A stretch of 64,000 nt of DNA from Phytobacter ursingii. GTDB taxonomy: Bacteria > Pseudomonadota > Gammaproteobacteria > Enterobacterales > Enterobacteriaceae. The stretch is taken from contig CABDWT010000002.1 of the NCBI GenBank assembly GCA_901456055.1, forward strand, positions 310,001 to 374,000. The letters run 5' to 3'. Position 1 is the first letter of the stretch, and each line of letters starts with the position of its first letter. Shown here in pieces: positions 49,890 to 63,629 of this stretch. The notes under the pieces are model-generated. The model was not told the origin of the DNA. It ran no database searches and saw only the letters and a program-made list of their open reading frames with translations. The position numbers and the translations under genes are program-made.

Positions 49890-52800
49890 TTAGTCAAACT
49901 CCAGTTCCACCTGCTCCGAACCAATGAGGCCACGGAGATCGTTTAATAAACGATCGCTCGGAGAGACACGCCACGTTGCGCCGAAACGTAATCGTGCACG
50001 TGCATCCGCCCTCTGATAGTAGAGATGTACTGGAATGGTCCCCGAGCGGTGGGGTTCCAGAGACTGACGGAGTCGGTTCAAAAGCTGGTCATCAATTTGC
50101 CTGTCCGTCAGCGAGATAGCAAGCCCGCGCGCATATTTTTCACGAGCTTCGTCAATGTCCATCACTTCGCGGGCGGTCATTTTAAGCCCCCCGCTAAAGT
50201 CATCAAAGCTGACCTGTCCGCTGACGATCAGTATGCGGTCTTTTTCTAGCAGTTGCTGATATTTATCCAGGGCGTCCGTGAACAACATGACTTCCAGGCG
50301 CCCGGAACGGTCATCCAACGTACAGATGCCAATACGATTGCCGCGCTTGGTGACCATAACCCGCGCTGCAATTACCAGCCCCGCCGCCGTGGTGACTTTG
50401 CCACGTTCGGTCGGGTGCATGTCTTTTAGTCGGTAACCACCGACGTAACGATCGATCTCTTTTAAATACTGGGTGATCGGGTGCCCGGTCAGATACAGCC
50501 CCAGGGTTTCACGTTCACCGTCCAGTACCACCTGCTCTGGCCACGGCTGGCAACTGGCATATGACTGTTCAACCTGCTCTGGCTCCTCCGCCAGGACACC
50601 GAACATATCCGCCTGACCAATCGCTTCCGCTTTCGCGTGCTGATCGGCGGCTTTCAGCGCGTCGCCCAATGCGTTCATCAGTGCGGCACGATGCGGCCCC
50701 AGCCTGTCAAACGCCCCGGACATTATCAGTTTTTCCAGCACCCGGCGATTGAGTTTTTTGGTATCAGTACGGGCGCAGAGGTCAAACAATTCCCGGAAAT
50801 AACCGCCGTTATTACGAGCCTCGAGGATCGCTTCGATCGGGCCTTCACCCACGCCCTTGATAGCCCCAATGCCGTAAACAATTTCACCGTCGTCATTGAC
50901 ATGGAAATGGTACAGGCCAGAGTTGATATCCGGCGGCAGGATCTTGAGCCCCATACGCCAGCATTCGTCCACCAGGCCGACCACCTTCTCGGTGTTGTCC
51001 ATATCGGCAGTCATTACCGCCGCCATAAACTCAGCCGGATAGTGCGCTTTCAGCCACAGCGTCTGGTATGAGACTAAAGCATAGGCAGCAGAGTGTGATT
51101 TGTTAAATCCGTACCCGGCGAATTTCTCCACCAGGTCGAAGATTTTCATCGCCAGCTCGCCATCAACGCCGTTCTTTTTCGCCCCTTCTTCGAAGGTCCC
51201 GCGCTGCTTGGCCATTTCCTCTGGCTTTTTCTTACCCATCGCACGACGCAGCATATCCGCGCCGCCGAGAGTATAACCAGAAAGGACCTGAGCAATCTGC
51301 ATCACCTGTTCCTGATACAGAATGATGCCGTAGGTCGGCTCCAGTACCGGTTTCAGACTCTCATGCTGCCACTGCACGTCCGGGTAGGAAATCTCTTCGC
51401 GCCCATGTTTACGGTCGATAAAGTTATCCACCATCCCGGACTGTAGGGGGCCCGGACGGAACAGAGCCACGAGGGCTATCATATCTTCGAAGCAGTCAGG
51501 CTGCAGACGTTTGATCAAATCTTTCATGCCGCGAGATTCAAGCTGGAATACCGCGGTGGTTTCCGAGCGCTGCAACATGTCGAAGCTTTTCTTGTCATCA
51601 AGCGGGATAGCGGCGATATCCAGCGGTGGCTCGCCTTTCTTCTCACGGCGGGCATTGATCATCTCCAGCGCCCAGTTGATGATGGTGAGTGTACGCAGCC
51701 CCAGGAAGTCGAACTTCACGAGACCCGCATATTCCACATCGTTCTTATCAAACTGGGTAACCGGATGTTGCCCCGCTTCATCACAATAGAGCGGCGCAAA
51801 ATCGGTAATTTTGGTCGGTGCGATAACCACACCACCGGCGTGTTTACCGGCGTTACGCGTGACACCTTCCAGCTTACGCGCCATATCAATTAGCGCTTTG
51901 ACTTCCTCGTCAGCTTCGTAGATTTCTGGCAGTTGCGGCTCCGCTTCAAACGCTTTCGCCAGCGTCATGCCCGGATCGGGCGGAACCAGTTTGGAAATAC
52001 GATCGACAAAGCCGTACGGGTGCCCCAGCACGCGGCCAACGTCGCGAATAACCGCTTTTGCCGCCATCGTACCGAAGGTGATGATCTGCGATACCGCATC
52101 ACGACCATACATATCGGCCACATGATCGATAACCTGATCGCGTTTTTCCATACAGAAATCGACATCAAAGTCGGGCATGGAGACACGTTCCGGGTTAAGG
52201 AAACGTTCGAACAGCAGGTCAAATTCCAGCGGGTCGAGGTCAGTAATTTTCAGCGCATAGGCCACCAACGAGCCCGCACCGGAGCCTCGTCCAGGGCCTA
52301 CCGGCACACCGTTATCTTTCGACCACTGGATAAACTCCATTACGATAAGGAAGTACCCAGGGAAGCCCATCTGGTTGATAACCTGGAGTTCAATATCCAG
52401 GCGCTCGTCATACTCCGGGCGTTTCTCTTTACGGACCGCTTCATCCGGGAAAAGGAACGCCAGTCGCTCTTCCAGCCCCTCTTTCGATTTCGCAACAAGG
52501 AAATCTTCTGTAGTCATCTCCCCGGTCGGGAACTGAGGCAGAAAGTACTCGCCCAGACGCACCGTGACGTTACACCGCTTGGCAATTTCTACCGTATTTT
52601 CCAGCGCTTCCGGGATGTCGGAAAACAACTCACACATCTCGTCTTCGCTGCGCATATACTGCTGTGCAGAGTAGTTACGCGGACGCTTAGGGTCATCCAG
52701 GGTAAAGCCGTCGTGAATAGCCACGCGGATTTCATGCGCGTCAAAGTCGCCAGCATCAAGAAAACGGACATCGTTGGTGGCGACAACTGGCAGACCGCGT

Positions 52801-53372
52801 TCTTCGGCGAGCTGCACCGCCGCGTGCAAATAGCTCTCTTCGTCCGCGCGACCGGTACGAATCAGTTCAAGATAATAGTTGTTGGGGAAGTGCTCTTCGT
52901 AAAACGCCACGCACTGATCGACCAGCACGCTATTGCCGCGCATCAGGCTTCTTCCCACATCCCCCATCCGGGCGCCAGACAGCAGGATTAACCCCTCTTT
53001 CAGCTCAACCAGCCAGTCGCGGTCAATCCACGGTCCTGCTGCCCCGTAGCCACGTTGATAAGCACGGGAAATCAGCAGCGTCAGGTTTTGATAGCCGACG
53101 TTGTTTGCTGCCAGTACGGTGAGCTGTGTCAGTTCGTCTGCGAGCAATTCGCTCTGAACATGAAAATCGGCGCCCACAATTGGTTTTAATCCTGCGCCGT
53201 GGGCCGTTCCGTAAAACTTCACCAGGCCACACAGGTTGGTAAAATCGGTGATCGCCAGCGCAGGCATGCCGAGCGAGGCCGCCTTTTTCACCAGCGGCCC
53301 GGTTTTCGCCAGCCCGTCTATCATGGAGTAGTCGCTATGCACCCGCAGGTGTACGAAACGTGGTTCAGCCAT
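49890..53372 (-). CDS. dnaE: DNA polymerase III alpha subunit (replicative polymerase)
   Basis: 1160 aa, exactly the E. coli length. Order: PHP domain ([13 protein letters not shown] at the start), polymerase core with catalytic Asp pair in PDFDVDF (about 401/403), [10 protein letters not shown], tandem HhH, OB fold near 1000 and the C-terminal tau-binding part. It works with dnaQ, which is also in this window but in another operon. It lies 25 bases after rnhB. Confidence 0.99.
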   Translation of the reverse strand: MAEPRFVHLRVHSDYSMIDGLAKTGPLVKKAASLGMPALAITDFTNLCGLVKFYGTAHGAGLKPIVGADFHVQSELLADELTQLTVLAANNVGYQNLTLLISRAYQRGYGAAGPWIDRDWLVELKEGLILLSGARMGDVGRSLMRGNSVLVDQCVAFYEEHFPNNYYLELIRTGRADEESYLHAAVQLAEERGLPVVATNDVRFLDAGDFDAHEIRVAIHDGFTLDDPKRPRNYSAQQYMRSEDEMCELFSDIPEALENTVEIAKRCNVTVRLGEYFLPQFPTGEMTTEDFLVAKSKEGLEERLAFLFPDEAVRKEKRPEYDERLDIELQVINQMGFPGYFLIVMEFIQWSKDNGVPVGPGRGSGAGSLVAYALKITDLDPLEFDLLFERFLNPERVSMPDFDVDFCMEKRDQVIDHVADMYGRDAVSQIITFGTMAAKAVIRDVGRVLGHPYGFVDRISKLVPPDPGMTLAKAFEAEPQLPEIYEADEEVKALIDMARKLEGVTRNAGKHAGGVVIAPTKITDFAPLYCDEAGQHPVTQFDKNDVEYAGLVKFDFLGLRTLTIINWALEMINARREKKGEPPLDIAAIPLDDKKSFDMLQRSETTAVFQLESRGMKDLIKRLQPDCFEDMIALVALFRPGPLQSGMVDNFIDRKHGREEISYPDVQWQHESLKPVLEPTYGIILYQEQVMQIAQVLSGYTLGGADMLRRAMGKKKPEEMAKQRGTFEEGAKKNGVDGELAMKIFDLVEKFAGYGFNKSHSAAYALVSYQTLWLKAHYPAEFMAAVMTADMDNTEKVVGLVDECWRMGLKILPPDINSGLYHFHVNDDGEIVYGIGAIKGVGEGPIEAILEARNNGGYFRELFDLCARTDTKKLNRRVLEKLIMSGAFDRLGPHRAALMNALGDALKAADQHAKAEAIGQADMFGVLAEEPEQVEQSYASCQPWPEQVVLDGERETLGLYLTGHPITQYLKEIDRYVGGYRLKDMHPTERGKVTTAAGLVIAARVMVTKRGNRIGICTLDDRSGRLEVMLFTDALDKYQQLLEKDRILIVSGQVSFDDFSGGLKMTAREVMDIDEAREKYARGLAISLTDRQIDDQLLNRLRQSLEPHRSGTIPVHLYYQRADARARLRFGATWRVSPSDRLLNDLRGLIGSEQVELEFD

Positions 53373-53397
53373 TTTCAGATCTCTTCACGTCACAGAA

Positions 53398-53994
53398 TCA
53401 GGACACAAGGCCCAGCACGCGTTTGACGGGCGCAAAACTGCGCCGATGATGTTCCGTTGCGCCATGTTCAGCCAGTTTTTCCAGATGGAAAGCCGTCGGG
53501 TAGCCTTTATGCTGCGCGAAACCGTATTGGGGGAAAGTCATATCGAGCGTGGCCATTTCTGCATCTCGAGTGACCTTCGCCAGAATGGAGGCGGCGCTGA
53601 TTTCAGGCACACGACTATCGCCTTTTACAACCGCCAGCGAAGGCATTGGCAGACTGGGGCAACGGTTGCCGTCGATGAGAACATATTCCGGAATGATCCC
53701 CAAACCGGCGACCGCACGCTGCATCGCCAGCATCGTGGCATGCAGAATATTTAACTCGTCGATTTCGTGCGGCTCTGCGCGACCCAGACTCCAGGCCAGC
53801 GCTTTTTCTTTGATCTCGTCATACAGCGACAGACGGCGTTTCTCAGATAATTTTTTCGAGTCATTTAGACCGATAATGGGACGTGCAGGATCGAGAATGA
53901 CCGCAGCAGTCACCACTGCACCAACCAACGGACCGCGTCCAACTTCATCCACACCCGCAACCAGGTGCGTATGGGGGTAAACAAATTCCATCAT
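53398..53994 (-). CDS. rnhB: Ribonuclease HII
   Basis: 198 aa. The active-site DEDD set is visible: [12 protein letters not shown] (Asp, Glu), LIDGN (Asp) and the later Asp in AKVTRDAEM. It excises single ribonucleotides from DNA. It overlaps lpxB by ATGA. The window therefore contains both RNase H enzymes. Confidence 0.98.
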   Translation of the reverse strand: MMEFVYPHTHLVAGVDEVGRGPLVGAVVTAAVILDPARPIIGLNDSKKLSEKRRLSLYDEIKEKALAWSLGRAEPHEIDELNILHATMLAMQRAVAGLGIIPEYVLIDGNRCPSLPMPSLAVVKGDSRVPEISAASILAKVTRDAEMATLDMTFPQYGFAQHKGYPTAFHLEKLAEHGATEHHRRSFAPVKRVLGLVS

Positions 53995-55139
53995 TGTGCC
54001 AACTCCAGTACGGCGTCTGCGGCCTGCTCATCGGCATTACAGCGGATCTGCAAATGCAGCTCCCGGAAAATATCGTGCATCGCATGGCTGGTTTTGCCGT
54101 TTGCCAGCAAGGGAAGTAATGCATCAGCCAGCGCCTGAGGCTGGCATTCATCCTGCAGCAGCTCTTTAACAAGCTCACGGCCCGCCAGTAAATTGGGCAG
54201 TGAAACGTAGTCGGTTTTGACCAGGCGTTTCGCCAGCCAGAAGGTAAACGGCTTCATTCGATAACCCACTACCATCGGGCATTTTGCCAGCATACATTCC
54301 AGTGCCGCAGTGCCGGATGCCAGTAATGCGGCATCGCTGGCGATCATCGCTTCACGCGCCAGACCATCCAGCATATGCACGTGTAAATCAGGTGCGACAT
54401 CCGCTTTGATGCGTTCAAATTGTTCACGGCGCTTTGCATTTACCAACGGCACAACAACTTCAAGGTCCGGATAGTGATGACGTAATAGCTGCGCGGTACG
54501 CAAAAAGTCGGCGCTCAGCATCTCAACCTCAGCACCACGACTACCCGGAAGTAACGCAAGGCAGTGGGCGTCATGAGGGATGCCTAACGTGTCCCGCGCC
54601 GCATTTTTATCCGGATCCAGCGGCATCGCATCCGCCATGGTATGACCGATAAAACGGCAGGGGACATTGAATCTGTCGTAAAACGCTTTTTCGAAAGGCA
54701 GAAAAGCGAGCACCAGATCGGTGGCTCTGCCTATTTTGAAAACGCGTTTTTGGCGCCAGGCCCATACTGAAGGACTGACATAATGAATGGTCTTGATACC
54801 CCTCTTTTTCAGGTTCCCCTCGAGGGTAATATTGAAATCGGGCGCATCAATGCCGACAAAAACATCGGGTTTAAGCTCGCTAAAGCGGCGCGTGAGATCT
54901 GCACGGATGTGCAGCAAACGTCGCAGGCGACCAAGCACCTCGACAATGCCCATCACCGCCAGCTCTTCCATTTCGTACCAGGCTTCGCAGCCTTCGGCCT
55001 GCATACGCGGCCCGGCAACACCGACGAAGCGCGCATCGGGCATACGCGTTCTCAGTGCGCGGATGAGACCGGCACCAAGAATATCGCCGGAGGTTTCTCC
55101 GGCGACGAGGGCAATCGTTAACGGACGACGTTCGGCCAT
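53991..55139 (-). CDS. lpxB: Lipid-A-disaccharide synthase
   Basis: 382 aa GT-B fold (family 19) glycosyltransferase at the inner membrane that joins UDP-2,3-diacylglucosamine to lipid X. Conserved [14 protein letters not shown] and [10 protein letters not shown], and [10 protein letters not shown]. Its ATG shares one base with the lpxA stop, and its end overlaps rnhB. Confidence 0.98.
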   Translation of the reverse strand: MAERRPLTIALVAGETSGDILGAGLIRALRTRMPDARFVGVAGPRMQAEGCEAWYEMEELAVMGIVEVLGRLRRLLHIRADLTRRFSELKPDVFVGIDAPDFNITLEGNLKKRGIKTIHYVSPSVWAWRQKRVFKIGRATDLVLAFLPFEKAFYDRFNVPCRFIGHTMADAMPLDPDKNAARDTLGIPHDAHCLALLPGSRGAEVEMLSADFLRTAQLLRHHYPDLEVVVPLVNAKRREQFERIKADVAPDLHVHMLDGLAREAMIASDAALLASGTAALECMLAKCPMVVGYRMKPFTFWLAKRLVKTDYVSLPNLLAGRELVKELLQDECQPQALADALLPLLANGKTSHAMHDIFRELHLQIRCNADEQAADAVLELAQ

Positions 55140-55927
55140 TACCGAATTAAACCACGCGTGGAACGTTCAAAAAACGCCATGAACGTTTTCACTTCCGGAT
55201 GCTGTTCTGCCAGCTCGGCAATTTCAGGTTTCGCTTCATCCAGCGTTTTGCCGCTACGGTACAGCAGTTTGTACGCGTTACGGATCGCGGTGATCGCTTC
55301 ACGGCTAAAGCCACGACGCTTAAGACCTTCAATATTCACGCCAAACGGAGTGGCGTGATTACCCTGAGCAATCACGAACGGTGGGACGTCCTGTGCGACG
55401 CCAGAACAGCCGCCAACCATAACGTGCGCACCGATGATGCAGAACTGGTGCACCGCGGTCATACCACCGATGATCGCGAAATCATCAACGGAAACATGGC
55501 CTGCCAGTGTGGCGTTATTCGCCAGAATGCAGCGACTGCCAACGGTGCAATCATGCGCAACGTGCGCATTGACCATCAGCAGGTTATCGCTGCCCACCTT
55601 CGTCAACCCACCGCCTTGTACCGTGCCACGATGAATGGTGACGCTTTCGCGAATGCGGTTGCGATCGCCAATTTCCACGCAGGTCGGTTCACCAGCATAT
55701 TTCAGATCCTGGTTAACCTCACCAATGGAGGCGAACTGATAAATCTCGTTATCACGACCAATTTTAGTATGGCCATTAATAACAACATGAGACTTCAGTA
55801 CGGTGCCTTCGCCGATTTCGACGTTAGCGCCAACAATACAAAACGGACCAATGTGAGCATTAGCACCAATAACGGCACCGTCTTCAACAATGGCAGAAGG
55901 ATGAATAAAGGCGGTTTTATCAATCAC
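55139..55927 (-). CDS. lpxA: UDP-N-acetylglucosamine acyltransferase
   Basis: 262 aa left-handed beta-helix trimer, with hexapeptide repeats through about residue 190 and a helical C-terminus. The catalytic His is in [13 protein letters not shown] (about 125). It is the first step of lipid A synthesis and uses 3-hydroxyacyl-ACP, the same pool as FabZ encoded 3 bases upstream. Confidence 0.98.
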   Translation of the reverse strand: MIDKTAFIHPSAIVEDGAVIGANAHIGPFCIVGANVEIGEGTVLKSHVVINGHTKIGRDNEIYQFASIGEVNQDLKYAGEPTCVEIGDRNRIRESVTIHRGTVQGGGLTKVGSDNLLMVNAHVAHDCTVGSRCILANNATLAGHVSVDDFAIIGGMTAVHQFCIIGAHVMVGGCSGVAQDVPPFVIAQGNHATPFGVNIEGLKRRGFSREAITAIRNAYKLLYRSGKTLDEAKPEIAELAEQHPEVKTFMAFFERSTRGLIR

Positions 55928-55930
55928 GTA

Positions 55931-56386
55931 TCAGGCCTCCCGGCTACGTGCACACATCATAGTAGCTTCACAAACAACTTTGCCGTCTACCAGCGCGACA
56001 CCTTTGAAGCGAGTCAGGCCACGGCGCGTTTTTTCGAAGGTGACTTCCATGATCATTTGATCGCCTGGCACAACCGGACGCTTAAAGCGCGCCTCATCGA
56101 TACCTGCGAAGTAGTAGAGCTCACCAGGTTCCAGTTTACCAACGCTTTTAAACGCCAGAATACCGGTTGCCTGCGCCATCGCTTCCAGAATCAACACGCC
56201 AGGCAAAATCGGTTTACCAGGGAAATGCCCCTGGAAAAAAGGCTCATTTACCGAAACATTTTTAACTGCGCGTAGAAAACGACCTTCTTCAAAGTCCAGC
56301 ACACGGTCTACCAGCAAAAACGGGTAACGGTGCGGCAGAAGCTCCAGAATCTCTTCAATGTGCAGAGTATGAGTGTCAGTAGTCAA
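55931..56386 (-). CDS. fabZ: 3-hydroxyacyl-ACP dehydratase FabZ
   Basis: 151 aa hot-dog fold. The active-site His is in [14 protein letters not shown] with the Glu in LILEAMAQA. It dehydrates 3-hydroxyacyl-ACP in fatty acid elongation, competing with LpxA/LpxD for substrate. It lies between lpxD (104-base gap) and lpxA (3-base gap). Confidence 0.98.
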   Translation of the reverse strand: MTTDTHTLHIEEILELLPHRYPFLLVDRVLDFEEGRFLRAVKNVSVNEPFFQGHFPGKPILPGVLILEAMAQATGILAFKSVGKLEPGELYYFAGIDEARFKRPVVPGDQMIMEVTFEKTRRGLTRFKGVALVDGKVVCEATMMCARSREA

Positions 56387-56490
56387 AATACTCTTCCTGT
56401 CTAAATATACTAAAAGGCCATAATAACACGGCCCGCGGCAATCGTAAGAATGCCGACAGGCCGGGAAGTTTAAACGTAGCGAGCGAGCTA

Positions 56491-57516
56491 TTAGTCTTCT
56501 TTATTGACCTTGCGCTCAACAGCTTTGAGGCGCTTGCTCATGTCATCAATGTTCATCACCAGGGCTGCGGTTTTACGCCACACCTTGTTTGGCTGTAGCG
56601 GGATCCCGGAGGAATAAATTCCTGGCTCGGTGATAGGACGCATCACCATCCCCATTCCCGTCACGGTGACTTTATCGCAGATTTCCATATGCCCGTTGAT
56701 AACGCTGGCACCGCCAATCATGCAATAACGGCCAATTTTCAAACTACCCGCCATGATGACGCCACCAGCAACCGCGGTATTGTCGCCAATCACGACGTTA
56801 TGTGCAATCTGGCACTGGTTATCAATGATGACACCATTACCAATACGGGTATCATCCAGCGCACCGCGATCGATGGTGGTACATGCACCAATTTCGACAC
56901 GATCGCCGATGATGACACGACCAAGTTGCGGGATCTTAACCCAGTTACCGCGATCGTTAGCATAACCAAAACCGTCAGAACCGATTACTGTGCCTGATTG
57001 AATCAGGCAATTCTCACCGATCTCGATCTCGTGGTAAATGGTCACATTGGCCCATAAACGGGAGCCCGCACCAATTTTCGTATTTTTCCCAACGAAGCAA
57101 CCCGGGCCGATGACAACATTGTCGCCAAGCGTCACGCCGGATTCGATGACCGCATTTGCGCCAATCGCCACGTTGTTCCCCAGCGTCGCATCGGGATCGA
57201 TCACCGCCCCAGGGGCAATGTTCTGTGCCGGTTGCGGCGTGGTATCAAGAATTTGGGCCATGCGTGCGTATGTCAGGTAGGGATTTTTCACTACCAGTGC
57301 AGCGCTCGTGGCAAAAGGAAGATCGTCCTGCGTCATTACGACAGCAGACGCCTGACAGGTGGCTAAGCTTTCACGGTATTTTGGATTTACCATGAAGGTG
57401 ATTTGCCCTGCTTTAGCGGATTGCATGGACGCAACGCCGGTGATGACGATATCGCCATCACCGTGTAACTCTGCATCCAACTGTTGAGCTAAATCAGACA
57501 GTCGAATTGAAGGCAT
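56491..57516 (-). CDS. lpxD: UDP-3-O-(3-hydroxymyristoyl)glucosamine N-acyltransferase
   Basis: 341 aa. A small uridine-binding N-terminal domain (about 1-100), a left-handed beta helix with many hexapeptide repeats, catalytic His in [13 protein letters not shown] (about 239), and a C-terminal helix for ACP. Third step of lipid A synthesis. It starts 3 bases after skp stops. Confidence 0.98.
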   Translation of the reverse strand: MPSIRLSDLAQQLDAELHGDGDIVITGVASMQSAKAGQITFMVNPKYRESLATCQASAVVMTQDDLPFATSAALVVKNPYLTYARMAQILDTTPQPAQNIAPGAVIDPDATLGNNVAIGANAVIESGVTLGDNVVIGPGCFVGKNTKIGAGSRLWANVTIYHEIEIGENCLIQSGTVIGSDGFGYANDRGNWVKIPQLGRVIIGDRVEIGACTTIDRGALDDTRIGNGVIIDNQCQIAHNVVIGDNTAVAGGVIMAGSLKIGRYCMIGGASVINGHMEICDKVTVTGMGMVMRPITEPGIYSSGIPLQPNKVWRKTAALVMNIDDMSKRLKAVERKVNKED

Positions 57517-57519
57517 TAC

Positions 57520-58014
57520 TTATTTAACCTGTTTCAGTACATCAGCAGTGATGTCTTTTACGTCATTGCTGTTGTAGATAGCGGCGTTGGAAGGGATAAC
57601 CAGATCCACACCCTGATCGGAAGCAACTTTCTTCACAGCAGCCTGGATTTTGGTCATCAGCTTGCCACGTTCTTCGTTAGAACGGCGAGCCTGATCCTGT
57701 TCAAAAGCCTGACCTTTCTGAGCCAGATCCTGACGCTGAGCCTGGATATCTTTTTCCAGCTTAGTACGATCGGCCGCTTTCATTGTGGAACCGTCACGCT
57801 GATAACGCTGCATTTTAGTCTGCAGATCGGATTCCATACGCTGCAGTTCGCTGGCACGGCCACTGAATTCGTTTTTCATTGTCTGAGAAACGCCAGAAGT
57901 CTGCGCAACCTGTTGGAACAGGCTGTTCATGTCCACGACCGCAATTTTATCGGCCGCCTGAGCAGACGTTGCCATTGCCAAACCTACACCTGCAGCTAAT
58001 AACCACTTTTTCAC
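57520..58014 (-). CDS. skp: Skp (OmpH), periplasmic chaperone for outer-membrane proteins
   Basis: 164 aa from a GTG start at 58014, preceded by GAGGAG. The signal peptide cleaves at TSAQA-ADK (about residue 20). The long Gln/Arg/Lys/Glu-rich helices form the tentacles of the trimer. It is a few residues longer than E. coli Skp (161), with the extra residues in the tentacle region. It hands unfolded porins to BamA, encoded just upstream. Confidence 0.96.
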   Translation of the reverse strand: MKKWLLAAGVGLAMATSAQAADKIAVVDMNSLFQQVAQTSGVSQTMKNEFSGRASELQRMESDLQTKMQRYQRDGSTMKAADRTKLEKDIQAQRQDLAQKGQAFEQDQARRSNEERGKLMTKIQAAVKKVASDQGVDLVIPSNAAIYNSNDVKDITADVLKQVK

Positions 58015-58133
58015 AATTAACTCCTCACCATCCCGTTTGTACCCGGAGGTACCGTTCTTTGCGTTGGCGGGCAGTACAACGTGCACTGCCTCACCATCAC
58101 GACACTACTTATGCATTCCTTCGCAGCGGCAAA

Positions 58134-60548
58134 TTACCAGGTTTTACCAATGTTAAACTGGAACTGTTCTGCCTTGTCTCCATCGTATTTCTTAAACGGC
58201 TGGGCGTAGGAGAAAACCAACGGCCCCAATGGGGACATCCATTGTAAGGCGATACCCGCGGACATACGGATATTGCTCGGGTCACTGTAATCCGGTACGC
58301 CTAATGCCTTCATATCAGCAGTATTTTGCCAGTTGGTATCCCAAACTGTACCTGCATCCCAGAAGAACGATGTACGCACAGAATTCGCATACTTCTCACT
58401 GATAAACGGCGTCGGCGTAATGAACTCTACGCTCGCCACGCCCATCGCGTTACCGCCCACGGCGTCACTGGAGCTACAGTATTTTTTCGTCGTCGAGTCA
58501 CAGTTATCCAGCCCTTTCGCTCCGTAGTAAACGGCTTTCGGACCGATGTTGTTGGACTGGAAGCCACGAACGCTACTTGAACCACCGGCATAGAAGTTCT
58601 CATAGAACGGCAGTTCTTTACCACTTAGGCCGTCACCGTAACCCCAACGCGTACGACCCAGTACAACCCATTTGTGATCGTCATCAATCGGGAAGTAAGA
58701 CGCCGTATCAATCGTAACTTTGTAGAACTCGTTATCGGAACCCGGAATCGTCACCTTACCGTTCAGGTTGACACGGGAACCCTTGGTCGGGAAGTAACCA
58801 CGGTCAAGGTTGTTATATGTCCAACCATAGTTGAAGGTGAAGTCGTTTGCCGTGAAACCGTTATTATCATCGGTTTTACTGGCGCTTTGACCAATAGAAT
58901 CCAGATAACGCCACATCGCCACCTGCGGTTCCATCTTCGACAGATCGTTATGGACATAGCCTAAGCCCATACGCAGGGTATTGTATTCGTTAACCGGGAA
59001 GCCTAACGTGCCATCCAGACCATAACTTTTGTTGGTGTACGAAGACAGGTCAGCATTGTCTGCTTTGAAGTCATTGTAGAAAATACGCCCGCCGAGACTC
59101 ACGCCATCCACCGTAAAGTACGGGTTAGTGACCGAGAATTCGGAATAGGTCTGGTAGTCGTTCTTCGTCCCGTTGATACCCACAGAGTAGCCGGTACCCA
59201 GCCAGTTATCCTGCTGAACACCAACCTGGAAGCTAACACCGCTTTCGGTACCGTAGCCGACCCCGAAGTTGAAGCTACCGGTGTTACGCTCTTTAACTTT
59301 ATACACGACGTCAACCTGGTCCGGGCTGCCCGGCACACGCTGCGTATCGGTATCTACCGTTTCGAAGTAGCCCAGACGGTTCAGACGCTCTTTACCCTGA
59401 TCTACGAGGTCGCTGCCCAGCCAGGCGCCTTCCATCTGACGCATTTCACGGCGCAGTACGGCATCTTTAGACGTGTCGTTACCTTCGAAGCGAATTTTGC
59501 GCACGTAATAACGGTTACCCGCATCGACGTTCACATGCAGCTTAACGGTTTTATCCGTATCGTTGATTTCCGGCTGCGACTGAACGCGTGGGTAGGCATA
59601 GCCATAGCGACCAAGAAGCTTTTTAATATCATCTTCCATTTTGGTCACTTTGGTGCCGTTATACAGTTCACCCGGCTGGATCTTAGTCATGCTTTCAATC
59701 TCTGCGGAGTGACCCGCCAGATTGCCGCTGACTTCAACACCCGAGAGTTTGTACTGATCCCCTTCGGTCACGTTGACGGTGATGTAGATGCCTTTTTTAT
59801 CCGGCGTCAGACTCACCTGCGTGGAATCAATATTAAAACGCGCGTAACCGCGATCCAGATAGTAACTGCGCAGAGTTTCAAGATCGCCCGCCAGTTTCTG
59901 TTTCTGGTATTTGCGATCGCCTACAACGTTCCACCACGGCACTTCATCGCGCAACTGGAAGGTGGAAATCAGCTCTTCGGTCTTAAACGCATGGTTCCCG
60001 ACGATGTTGATCTGTTGAATCTGCGCTGATACGCCTTCCTGGAAAACCAACTTAAGGTCAACACGGTTACGTGGCAGAGGCGTAACAACCGCCTTCACGC
60101 TGGCGCTGTATTTACCAACGCTGTAGTAGAAATCTTCCAGGCCTTTTTCAATATCAGACAGTGTAGTGCGATCCAGAGATTCGCCTACACGTACGCCAGA
60201 AGCTTCAAGGTTCTGCTTGAGCATGTCATCTTTCACCGACTTGTTGCCGGAGAATGTGATGCTGGCGATTGTCGGACGTTCTTTTACCTGAACGAGAAGG
60301 GTATCACCGTCGCGGAGTACGCGGACATCCTCGAAGTTACCAGTGGCAAACAGGGCGCGGATGGTGTTACTGATGTCTTCATCATTCACCGTGTCGCCTG
60401 GGCGAACCGGCATACTGAGGAGGGCCGCACCAACGGCGACACGCTGCAGGCCTTCGAAATGAATGTCCTTCACTACGAACCCGTCAGCACCGTATACGGT
60501 GGCGCTGCTAAACAGCAGCGACGCTATGAGCAACTTTTTCATCGCCAT
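58134..60548 (-). CDS. bamA: BamA outer-membrane protein assembly factor
   Basis: 804 aa (E. coli 810). Signal peptide to about residue 20 (VYGA-DGF), five POTRA domains to about 420, then a 16-strand barrel with the conserved VRGF motif in SSVRGFQSN and a C-terminal Phe-x-Trp-type end (FNIGKTW). It inserts outer-membrane proteins. The length difference lies in barrel loops, as expected for surface-exposed segments. It follows rseP by 31 bases. Confidence 0.98.
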   Translation of the reverse strand: MAMKKLLIASLLFSSATVYGADGFVVKDIHFEGLQRVAVGAALLSMPVRPGDTVNDEDISNTIRALFATGNFEDVRVLRDGDTLLVQVKERPTIASITFSGNKSVKDDMLKQNLEASGVRVGESLDRTTLSDIEKGLEDFYYSVGKYSASVKAVVTPLPRNRVDLKLVFQEGVSAQIQQINIVGNHAFKTEELISTFQLRDEVPWWNVVGDRKYQKQKLAGDLETLRSYYLDRGYARFNIDSTQVSLTPDKKGIYITVNVTEGDQYKLSGVEVSGNLAGHSAEIESMTKIQPGELYNGTKVTKMEDDIKKLLGRYGYAYPRVQSQPEINDTDKTVKLHVNVDAGNRYYVRKIRFEGNDTSKDAVLRREMRQMEGAWLGSDLVDQGKERLNRLGYFETVDTDTQRVPGSPDQVDVVYKVKERNTGSFNFGVGYGTESGVSFQVGVQQDNWLGTGYSVGINGTKNDYQTYSEFSVTNPYFTVDGVSLGGRIFYNDFKADNADLSSYTNKSYGLDGTLGFPVNEYNTLRMGLGYVHNDLSKMEPQVAMWRYLDSIGQSASKTDDNNGFTANDFTFNYGWTYNNLDRGYFPTKGSRVNLNGKVTIPGSDNEFYKVTIDTASYFPIDDDHKWVVLGRTRWGYGDGLSGKELPFYENFYAGGSSSVRGFQSNNIGPKAVYYGAKGLDNCDSTTKKYCSSSDAVGGNAMGVASVEFITPTPFISEKYANSVRTSFFWDAGTVWDTNWQNTADMKALGVPDYSDPSNIRMSAGIALQWMSPLGPLVFSYAQPFKKYDGDKAEQFQFNIGKTW

Positions 60549-60579
60549 CGTTATTATGCGTTCTTCCTAACAAACTCTC

Positions 60580-61929
60580 TTACAACCGAGAGAAATCATT
60601 GAAAAGTGCAAGCCCCATTAACAACACCAGCAAAATCGAGCCAATGCGATAACTAAAGTCTTGAACCCGCTCGGATACCGGTCCGCCTTTCAGCTTCTCA
60701 ATCGCTAAAAACAGCAGATGACCCCCGTCAAGGACAGGTAATGGGAACAGGTTGATGATGCCTAAGTTCACGCTTATCAACGCGAGGAACATCAGGTAGT
60801 AAATCAACCCGAACTCCGCTGACATCCCAGCCCCCTGAGCGATCGAAATCGGCCCACTGAGGTTGTTCAGTTTTACGTCACCGGTTATCAATTTCCCCAA
60901 CATACTGACCGTCAGCTTCATCAACTGCCACGTTTTGTCCGTAGCTTCAGCGATGGCGCTAAATGGCCCGTACTGGCGTACTGTCTTATATTCATCCGGC
61001 AGCGGGATAATTTTCGGCACAACGCCGGCAAAACCCTCCGCCTTGTTACCGGGTTTCTCATCCGGAATCAGCGTTAAAGACAAGGGACTCCCATGCCTTT
61101 CAATGTCCAGAGCTAACGGTGTGCCCGGATTATCGCGCACCAGGGTGACAAACGTCATCCACTGCGTTAACTGCTGACCATCGACTTTAACGATCCTGTC
61201 GCCAGCTTGCAAACCTGCTTTGCTTGCAGCCGAGCCTAATTGTACCTCAGCTAATACCGGTTCAATCTGCGCACCGCGAGGACGAATCCCTAATGACGCT
61301 AGCGGGTCGTCTTTGTCAGGTGCAAAATTCCACTGTTGTAAATCGAGAACTTTGTCCTGGCGGTTATTGCTGCCAAACGGTGCCACGCTGAGTGTGGTTT
61401 GCTTGTCGCCAATTTTGGAGATCAATTGCAAACGCACAGCGTCCCAATCAGGCGTTTCGATACCATCAATCGCTTTAAGTTCCGTACCTGGCGTAATTTG
61501 CGCATTTGCCGCGATGGAATTGGGCGCAATTTCACCAATAACCGGTCGAACACCCGGTACACCAATGATAAATACCAGCCAGTAAGCCACGATAGCAAAG
61601 AGGAAATTGGCGATCGGTCCCGCCGCGATAACCGCAGCACGCTGGCCAACGGTTTTATTGTTGAAGGCGTAATGGCGCATTTCCGGCGTTACCGGCTCAA
61701 CGCGCTCATCCAGCATTTTGACGTAACCACCAAGCGGAATGACGGCAATAACGAATTCCGTACCTTGCTTGTCCTTGCGACGCCAGAGCGCTTTGCCGAA
61801 ACCAATGGAAAAACGCTCCACTCTCACGCCGCAACGGCGAGCAACCCAGAAATGGCCAAATTCATGCACGGTGATAAGAACACCAAGCGCAACAATGAAC
61901 GACGCCAAATCCCAGAGAAAGCTCAGCAT
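60580..61929 (-). CDS. rseP: RseP, site-2 intramembrane metalloprotease
   Basis: 449 aa. Zinc motif HEFGH at 22-26 in the first helix and the third ligand in [10 protein letters not shown] near 402; two tandem PDZ domains in the periplasm (about 125-310). It cleaves RseA after DegS to free sigma E, and also removes signal-peptide remnants. It lies between cdsA (11-base gap) and bamA, a typical envelope-stress context. Confidence 0.98.
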   Translation of the reverse strand: MLSFLWDLASFIVALGVLITVHEFGHFWVARRCGVRVERFSIGFGKALWRRKDKQGTEFVIAVIPLGGYVKMLDERVEPVTPEMRHYAFNNKTVGQRAAVIAAGPIANFLFAIVAYWLVFIIGVPGVRPVIGEIAPNSIAANAQITPGTELKAIDGIETPDWDAVRLQLISKIGDKQTTLSVAPFGSNNRQDKVLDLQQWNFAPDKDDPLASLGIRPRGAQIEPVLAEVQLGSAASKAGLQAGDRIVKVDGQQLTQWMTFVTLVRDNPGTPLALDIERHGSPLSLTLIPDEKPGNKAEGFAGVVPKIIPLPDEYKTVRQYGPFSAIAEATDKTWQLMKLTVSMLGKLITGDVKLNNLSGPISIAQGAGMSAEFGLIYYLMFLALISVNLGIINLFPLPVLDGGHLLFLAIEKLKGGPVSERVQDFSYRIGSILLVLLMGLALFNDFSRL

Positions 61930-61940
61930 AAAACCGTCCG

Positions 61941-62798
61941 TTAAATCGTCCTGAAAACCAGTAACAGCAGGCAGGCAAATACAGGAACCGCCGCCGTCAG
62001 GCTGTCGATGCGGTCAAGTATACCACCGTGACCAGGGATTAGATGACCACTGTCTTTGATACCGGCTTCACGCTTAAACATGCTTTCCGTCAGATCGCCC
62101 AGCACCGAGGCCAGCGCAGCGATCACAGAACAGAGTAATAATGTCGATGGCGAAACATCCAGATTTGCCCACGCACTATAGCCCCAGGAAATAATTCCTG
62201 CGGTAAACAATCCGCCAATAAAGCCCTGCCAGGTTTTTCCCGGTGACACCTTCGGCGCCAGCTTATGTTTGCCAAACAGTTTGCCAAACATGTACGCACC
62301 AGAATCAGCGCCCCATACCAGGATCATGATATACAGCAGCCAAAGCGCTCCGCTGTAGTGATTATCAGCATAATGCCATGACCGTAGCGCCAGCATACCC
62401 CAGAAAAAAGGAATAATTGTGAGAACGCCGAAAATCAACCGTATGGGTTTCGAATTACGCCAAATCGCTGCAGATGCAGGGTAACCCAGCACCAGCACCA
62501 GAGCGATAATCCACCAGACAAGTGAAGCCCAAAGCGAAACCTCAACCACTGGCTGATGAATATTGTGATGGTACTCCGGCAGCATAAACAACATCAGCGC
62601 CAGCACCAGACCACATAATACTGCCAGCCAGACACGCTGTGTCCGTGACGTAAAACCGCTCAGTTGTCCCCACTCCCATGCTGCAAGCATGCAAACGGCA
62701 AGCGTAACAATCGCAAAACCCACGGGCGGCAATAAGAACAATGCAGCAATGACAATGGGTATTAATACAAACGCAGAAATCAGGCGATACTTCAGCAA
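61941..62798 (-). CDS. cdsA: Phosphatidate cytidylyltransferase (CDP-diglyceride synthase)
   Basis: 285 aa, about eight hydrophobic helices. The signature near the C-terminus is [18 protein letters not shown] with [14 protein letters not shown]. It makes CDP-diacylglycerol for all phospholipids. It starts 12 bases after uppS. Confidence 0.97.
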   Translation of the reverse strand: MLKYRLISAFVLIPIVIAALFLLPPVGFAIVTLAVCMLAAWEWGQLSGFTSRTQRVWLAVLCGLVLALMLFMLPEYHHNIHQPVVEVSLWASLVWWIIALVLVLGYPASAAIWRNSKPIRLIFGVLTIIPFFWGMLALRSWHYADNHYSGALWLLYIMILVWGADSGAYMFGKLFGKHKLAPKVSPGKTWQGFIGGLFTAGIISWGYSAWANLDVSPSTLLLCSVIAALASVLGDLTESMFKREAGIKDSGHLIPGHGGILDRIDSLTAAVPVFACLLLLVFRTI

Positions 62799-62810
62799 AA
62801 GCTACCCCCA

Positions 62811-63569
62811 TCAGGCTTTGTCGCCACCTGGCTCGGTGCCGCCGAAACGACGCTCTCGATTGGCAAAGGCATGCAGCGCACCTTCAAAGTCTTGTTCATC
62901 AAAATCGGGCCAAAGAACATCCGTAAAGTAAAGTTCGGCATAGGCTATTTGCCAAAGTAAAAAGTTACTTATGCGATGTTCCCCACCCGTCCTAATCACT
63001 AAATCTACAGGTGCCAGTTCATGCATACAGATTTGCTGACTCAGCAAATCTTCATCAATCTGATCAGGACGTAATACCCCTTCCTGAACCTGAACGGCCA
63101 ATTGCCGTACTCCCTGTACGATATCCCAGCGTCCACCATAATTCGCCGCGATATTTAGCGTCAGCCCTGTATTCTGGGCAGTCAACGCTTCCGCTTTACG
63201 AATACGCTCCTGCAGACGCGCGTTGAAACGGCTGGTGTCACCAATAATGCGCAAACGCACATTATGTCGGTGCAGGCTTTTCACTTCACTGTCCAACGCC
63301 CAGACAAATAATTCCATTAGCGCACTGACTTCCTGGGCTGGACGATTCCAGTTCTCACTACTGAACGCGTAAAGCGTTAACGCATCAATCCCGCTGTTGG
63401 CAGCAAAAGAAACGGCCCGGCGAACTGATTTCGCACCAGCTCTGTGTCCAAATGCCCGTATCTTTCCTTGTCTTTTCGCCCAGCGACCATTGCCGTCCAT
63501 AATGATTGCTACATGGCGGCAGCCATGCGCTGGCAAATTTTCGCTCATTGGTTGATTCGCAGACAACAT
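62811..63569 (-). CDS. uppS: Undecaprenyl diphosphate synthase
   Basis: 252 aa cis-prenyltransferase (also called ispU). The catalytic Asp is in [11 protein letters not shown] (about 25), followed by [10 protein letters not shown] and the [15 protein letters not shown] substrate region. It makes the C55 lipid carrier for peptidoglycan and O-antigen. The dxr terminator lies upstream, so this gene starts a new unit, although weak read-through is possible. Confidence 0.98.
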   Translation of the reverse strand: MLSANQPMSENLPAHGCRHVAIIMDGNGRWAKRQGKIRAFGHRAGAKSVRRAVSFAANSGIDALTLYAFSSENWNRPAQEVSALMELFVWALDSEVKSLHRHNVRLRIIGDTSRFNARLQERIRKAEALTAQNTGLTLNIAANYGGRWDIVQGVRQLAVQVQEGVLRPDQIDEDLLSQQICMHELAPVDLVIRTGGEHRISNFLLWQIAYAELYFTDVLWPDFDEQDFEGALHAFANRERRFGGTEPGGDKA

Positions 63570-63629
63570 AACGCGTTTTAGTCCCTGAAAAGGATTTAGC
63601 GGTACTCAGGAATACAAAAGCCTTTACGC